From the NCBI GenBank assembly GCA_947178045.1, contig CAMWWR010000090.1, positions 1 through 7,209 on the forward strand: a stretch of DNA of 7,209 nt, in the 5' to 3' direction. The notes beneath the pieces are model-generated. The model was not told the origin of the DNA. It made no database searches and saw nothing but the letters and a program-made list of their open reading frames with translations. This document shows positions 5,075 through 7,209 of this stretch, one piece after another (position 1 is the first letter of the stretch; the number at the start of each line of letters is the position of its first letter). The stretch is from an uncultured Clostridia bacterium. GTDB taxonomy: Bacteria; Bacillota; Clostridia; Lachnospirales; Lachnospiraceae. The position numbers and the translations under genes were made by a program.

Positions 5075-6871
5075 TCAGCCCCAGATCAGCATTCCCTCAA
5101 ACACTTCCTCCACATCCACCTCCGTACCATCGCTCCGGACGCAGGTAAAAGTGTAGTAGGAGCCTGCCGGGCCATCGCTTCTTCTTCCCTTCACCTTCAG
5201 CCAGCCACGTTCCTTCGTATCCCGGTTCTCGACCAGAATCCAGTCCGCCAGATCCCCGCCCAGCGTCACTACGCGGCTTCCTGCCGGCAGGATAAAAGTC
5301 TTTTCTCCGCCCTTCTCTGTGTACAGCTCAAAATCCTGCTTCGCTGTCAGAACATTGCGCTCCGGCTCTCCGTCTTCGTTCTCCCGGCACATCAGAAATT
5401 CATAATATTCCTGCGGGATTTCCTGCAGAATACCGTCAACAAGGCCGTAATCCAGCATCACTACATCGTTCTGCAGCGCAGAAATCTCCTCAAATACGCT
5501 GTACAGCCATCTGCCGTCCTTCTTCTCCATACAATAGCTGTCCGCATTCTCGATCTGTCCCGCCCTGCGCAGGACACCGTTGATGTAGCTGTAAACAGTA
5601 AGCACCTTATCGGCTCCATACCCCAGATGAAATACCATCAGCTGGGTTGTCTTTCCGTCCAGGCTGGCAGTGAACATATAATTCCCAAAAAGGGTATCTG
5701 TCTGATATTCATCCAGCTCATTTTCCACACCGTTGATGGTAACGATGAACCGGCTGCCCCTCACGGGATCTCCGGTCATCCGGTAAGACAGCCTTTCCGC
5801 AACGCCGTCCCCGTCCAGATCAAGCAGCGCCTCCGGCTCCAGCGGGCGAGGCTGCCATGCCTGCAGACCTGGCCCTCCTTCCAAATCGAATTCCCAGTGT
5901 TCATCGTAATAGCCATTCTCCTCATCCGGGAAAAAGATGCCGTTGCAGAATTTTCCCAGGCAGAGCATCTGGTTTCCTACCGCTATCCCGACCCGGCGGT
6001 AGCCCATTCCGCTGTCCGTGAAATGAGAAAGCTCCTCGTAAAATACCGAACAGCTCTCCTGCTCCAGCAACTCTATCCCCGGATACCAGAAAATTCCCTC
6101 TCTCCAGTACTGCCTTGAACTCTCGTTCCATTGAGGGATGCTCAGGGCCAATACGCTTTCTCCCTCCTTATTCATCCGGAAGCCCACTGCAAGCTCCACT
6201 CCGTCCCCCGGAATGCTCTCCTTCATCGGTATCGTCTCTGTCGGATTTCCTTCTGCCAGAGCCCGGTAGTCAAGCACATATTCTCTTCCGTACACTTCGT
6301 AATCACCCAGAGGCGAAAGAGCATCCGTCAGTTCCTTTACCGGCAGTGCAATGGACAGAATCTCACCGCACTCCATCCCGGCATAGCGGCCCTCCTTAAA
6401 CATCACAACCGGATCTCCGAAATCCAGATTATACTCACAGTCAAGAACGTAATCTCTTCCTCCGGCCCGGATAATTACCTCCGGCTGTTCCGCCCATCTT
6501 GAACTGAGATAGTCATATTCCGGCTTCAGCTTTTTCTCATTGATGTATACGGTAATCCCTTCCCGGGGAGATATCTCCCGATAGGCAATGTACTCCTTAA
6601 AGCCCGGCTCCATGACCAGTACCTGCTGTCTTTCCGGCAGAGGAGATGCGGTCGGCGACAAAGCCGATGCGGAGGAAACCGGCAGAATCAGCCCGGATGT
6701 GGATACAGGCGTCTGTGTGGCCGCCGGCGCAGGTGTCGAAGAAACAACCTCCGCTTTTGTTGGTTCAGGGGTTGCGTTTTCTCCCGGCGCTCCGCAGCCC
6801 GCAAGTAGAGAAGCGCATAATATGCCAGCCAGTTTAATACTCAATAATTTCTTTTTCTTACTTTTCAGCAT
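5075..6871 (-). CDS. Secreted lipoprotein with acidic DxDGDG loop and SH3-like C-terminus (array copy 2)
   Basis: A 598-aa paralog of the downstream lipoprotein. The signal peptide (KSKKKK n-region, core ending LLAGC, Cys26) and the following GAPGENATPEPTKAE are nearly identical to copy 1. The ectodomain is only recognisably related, through blocks such as YRRVGIAVGN, DLDGDGVAE (351-359) and ASLDGKTTQL, which match YRRLGVRIGD, DMDGDGMQE and VSLDGRTVQL in copy 1. Residues about 514-561 are SH3-like (FELYTEKGG, LPAGSRVV, DWILVENRD, GWLKVKGR). The tail CVRSDGTEVDVEEVFEG matches the other copies. The ATG at 6871 has AGGAGG with a 7-nt spacer. It is probably the first gene of a three-gene operon driven from the 6929-6957 promoter. 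It should be anchored on the outer face of the membrane; its function is unknown, and binding of a cell-wall or Ca2+-dependent ligand is only a guess. Confidence 0.85.
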   Translation of the reverse strand: MLKSKKKKLLSIKLAGILCASLLAGCGAPGENATPEPTKAEVVSSTPAPAATQTPVSTSGLILPVSSASALSPTASPLPERQQVLVMEPGFKEYIAYREISPREGITVYINEKKLKPEYDYLSSRWAEQPEVIIRAGGRDYVLDCEYNLDFGDPVVMFKEGRYAGMECGEILSIALPVKELTDALSPLGDYEVYGREYVLDYRALAEGNPTETIPMKESIPGDGVELAVGFRMNKEGESVLALSIPQWNESSRQYWREGIFWYPGIELLEQESCSVFYEELSHFTDSGMGYRRVGIAVGNQMLCLGKFCNGIFFPDEENGYYDEHWEFDLEGGPGLQAWQPRPLEPEALLDLDGDGVAERLSYRMTGDPVRGSRFIVTINGVENELDEYQTDTLFGNYMFTASLDGKTTQLMVFHLGYGADKVLTVYSYINGVLRRAGQIENADSYCMEKKDGRWLYSVFEEISALQNDVVMLDYGLVDGILQEIPQEYYEFLMCRENEDGEPERNVLTAKQDFELYTEKGGEKTFILPAGSRVVTLGGDLADWILVENRDTKERGWLKVKGRRSDGPAGSYYTFTCVRSDGTEVDVEEVFEGMLIWG

Positions 6872-6888
6872 CTCATCCCCTCCTTATT
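6723..6888 (-). repeat. Conserved leader block, copy B (5' end of lipoprotein copy 2)
   Basis: This is the partner of 4891-5056, at a constant offset with no gaps. Similarity stops abruptly on the linker side: the 36-bp repeat array of copy 1 is replaced by unrelated Ser/Pro-rich codons. Upstream of the ribosome site the sequences also diverge (GCCTCC versus TCACCTG). The block therefore has clear edges, as expected of a recombined or gene-converted segment. Confidence 0.8.
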
Positions 6889-6928
6889 TCACCTGCGTAT
6901 CCTGACCGTCCAAATCTTTTCAATACTA

Positions 6929-6957
6929 TGATAACATAAGCCTCACTGTATTACAAT
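6929..6957 (-). promoter_or_regulatory. Promoter for the two-lipoprotein plus membrane-protein operon
   Basis: On the minus strand, TTGTAA (6957-6952) is followed after 17 bp by TATCAT (6934-6929), with TGT directly before the -10 (6937-6935), an extended -10. Transcription would start near 6922, leaving a leader of about 50 nt to the ATG at 6871. I see no terminator hairpin between the upstream copy's stop (7031) and this promoter, so readthrough from upstream is also possible. Confidence 0.55.
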
Positions 6958-6965
6958 GGATTCTG

Positions 6966-6986
6966 CGGCTGATTCGTCCGGCTGAT
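6966..6986. repeat. Short direct repeat just upstream of the operon promoter
   Basis: CGGCTGAT occurs at 6966-6973 and 6979-6986, a 13-bp period, ending 8 bp from the -35 box. It may be a regulator site or chance. Nothing else stands out in the 6872-7030 gap besides the promoter and ribosome site. Confidence 0.3.
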
Positions 6987-7030
6987 GTGCGGTCTTGGTG
7001 TGTTGCCTTGCGATTTATCGTATGATATGC

Positions 7031-7209
7031 TTAGTCGTACATTAACAGATTATCAAACAAATCCATGCAGTCGATTTCCGTGCCGTTGCTCCCGACACAG
7101 TCAAACGCGCTGTAGCTGTATTCGCCGTCACTGGCATCTTGTCTTCCCTTCACCTTAAGCCAGCCCTGTTCCCCGGTATCCCGATTTTCAACCAGAATCC
7201 AGTCTCCCA
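7031..7209 (-). CDS. Third lipoprotein-array paralog, C-terminal fragment (runs off right edge)
   Basis: From the edge, the minus strand is open for about 59 codons to a TAA at 7033-7031. It reads GDWILVENRDTGEQGWLKVK and continues GRQDASDGEYSYSAFDCVGS before ending DLFDNLLMYD. This matches the SH3-like end and tail of copy 2 (DWILVENRDT, GWLKVKGR, then C-V-x-S-x-GTE) and, less closely, copy 1. At DNA level the DWILVENRD to GWLKVKGR stretch is close to copy 2 (5182-5252). No start is visible because the gene begins beyond the window. By analogy it should be a lipoprotein of about 600 aa, but its N-terminus is unseen. It shows that the array extends to the right. Confidence 0.8.
   Translation of the reverse strand, partial: GDWILVENRDTGEQGWLKVKGRQDASDGEYSYSAFDCVGSNGTEIDCMDLFDNLLMYD

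Noticed and set aside
5012..6118. Plus-strand open frame of 368 codons opposite lipoprotein copy 2
   Set aside because: It is antisense to the lipoprotein, starts inside the opposite gene's signal-peptide region, and has no family pattern or ribosome site.

Overview
The window looks like the chromosome of a low-to-mid GC Firmicute, most likely a gut-type Clostridia/Lachnospiraceae. That is an inference from strong AAGGAGG-type ribosome sites, Gram-positive style lipoproteins with LLAGC lipoboxes, an AAA-ATPase-like protein of a family expanded in these bacteria, and near-consensus sigma-A promoters. Every gene I can support lies on the minus strand, so transcription runs from high to low coordinates.

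Right part (about 2515-7209): a tandem array of at least three related secreted lipoproteins. The most upstream copy is cut by the window edge (C-terminus only, 7031-7209). After a 159-nt gap with a good promoter come two full copies (5075-6871, 598 aa; 3207-5039, 610 aa) only 35 nt apart. A small single-pass membrane protein follows 22 nt later (2618-3184, TTG start); it is AT-richer than its neighbours. The two full lipoproteins share an almost identical 5' end (ribosome site, signal peptide, lipobox, start of the linker), while their ectodomains have diverged strongly. Both ectodomains carry a DxDGDGxxE acidic loop. All three copies share an SH3-like C-terminal segment and a conserved tail. 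The linker after the lipobox is a degenerate 12-residue (36-bp) repeat present in different copy number in the two genes. The unit ends in a short coding-like remnant and a 17-bp hairpin.

Middle part (645-2441): a monocistronic ABC exporter half-transporter (TMD-NBD) with its own near-consensus promoter just below the hairpin. All nucleotide-binding motifs are present, but an in-frame TAA cuts off the last 28 codons. The lost tail is still intact in frame up to a TGA, which looks like a recent single-base nonsense change.

Left part (1-644): an intergenic stretch with a perfect 9-bp palindrome and two 19-bp direct repeats, then the first 172 codons of an AAA-ATPase-like protein with the RPRRFGKT P-loop. 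It runs off the left edge.

The most novel-looking element is the lipoprotein array: mosaic paralogs with a homogenised leader and variable surface domain. I cannot assign it a biochemical function.
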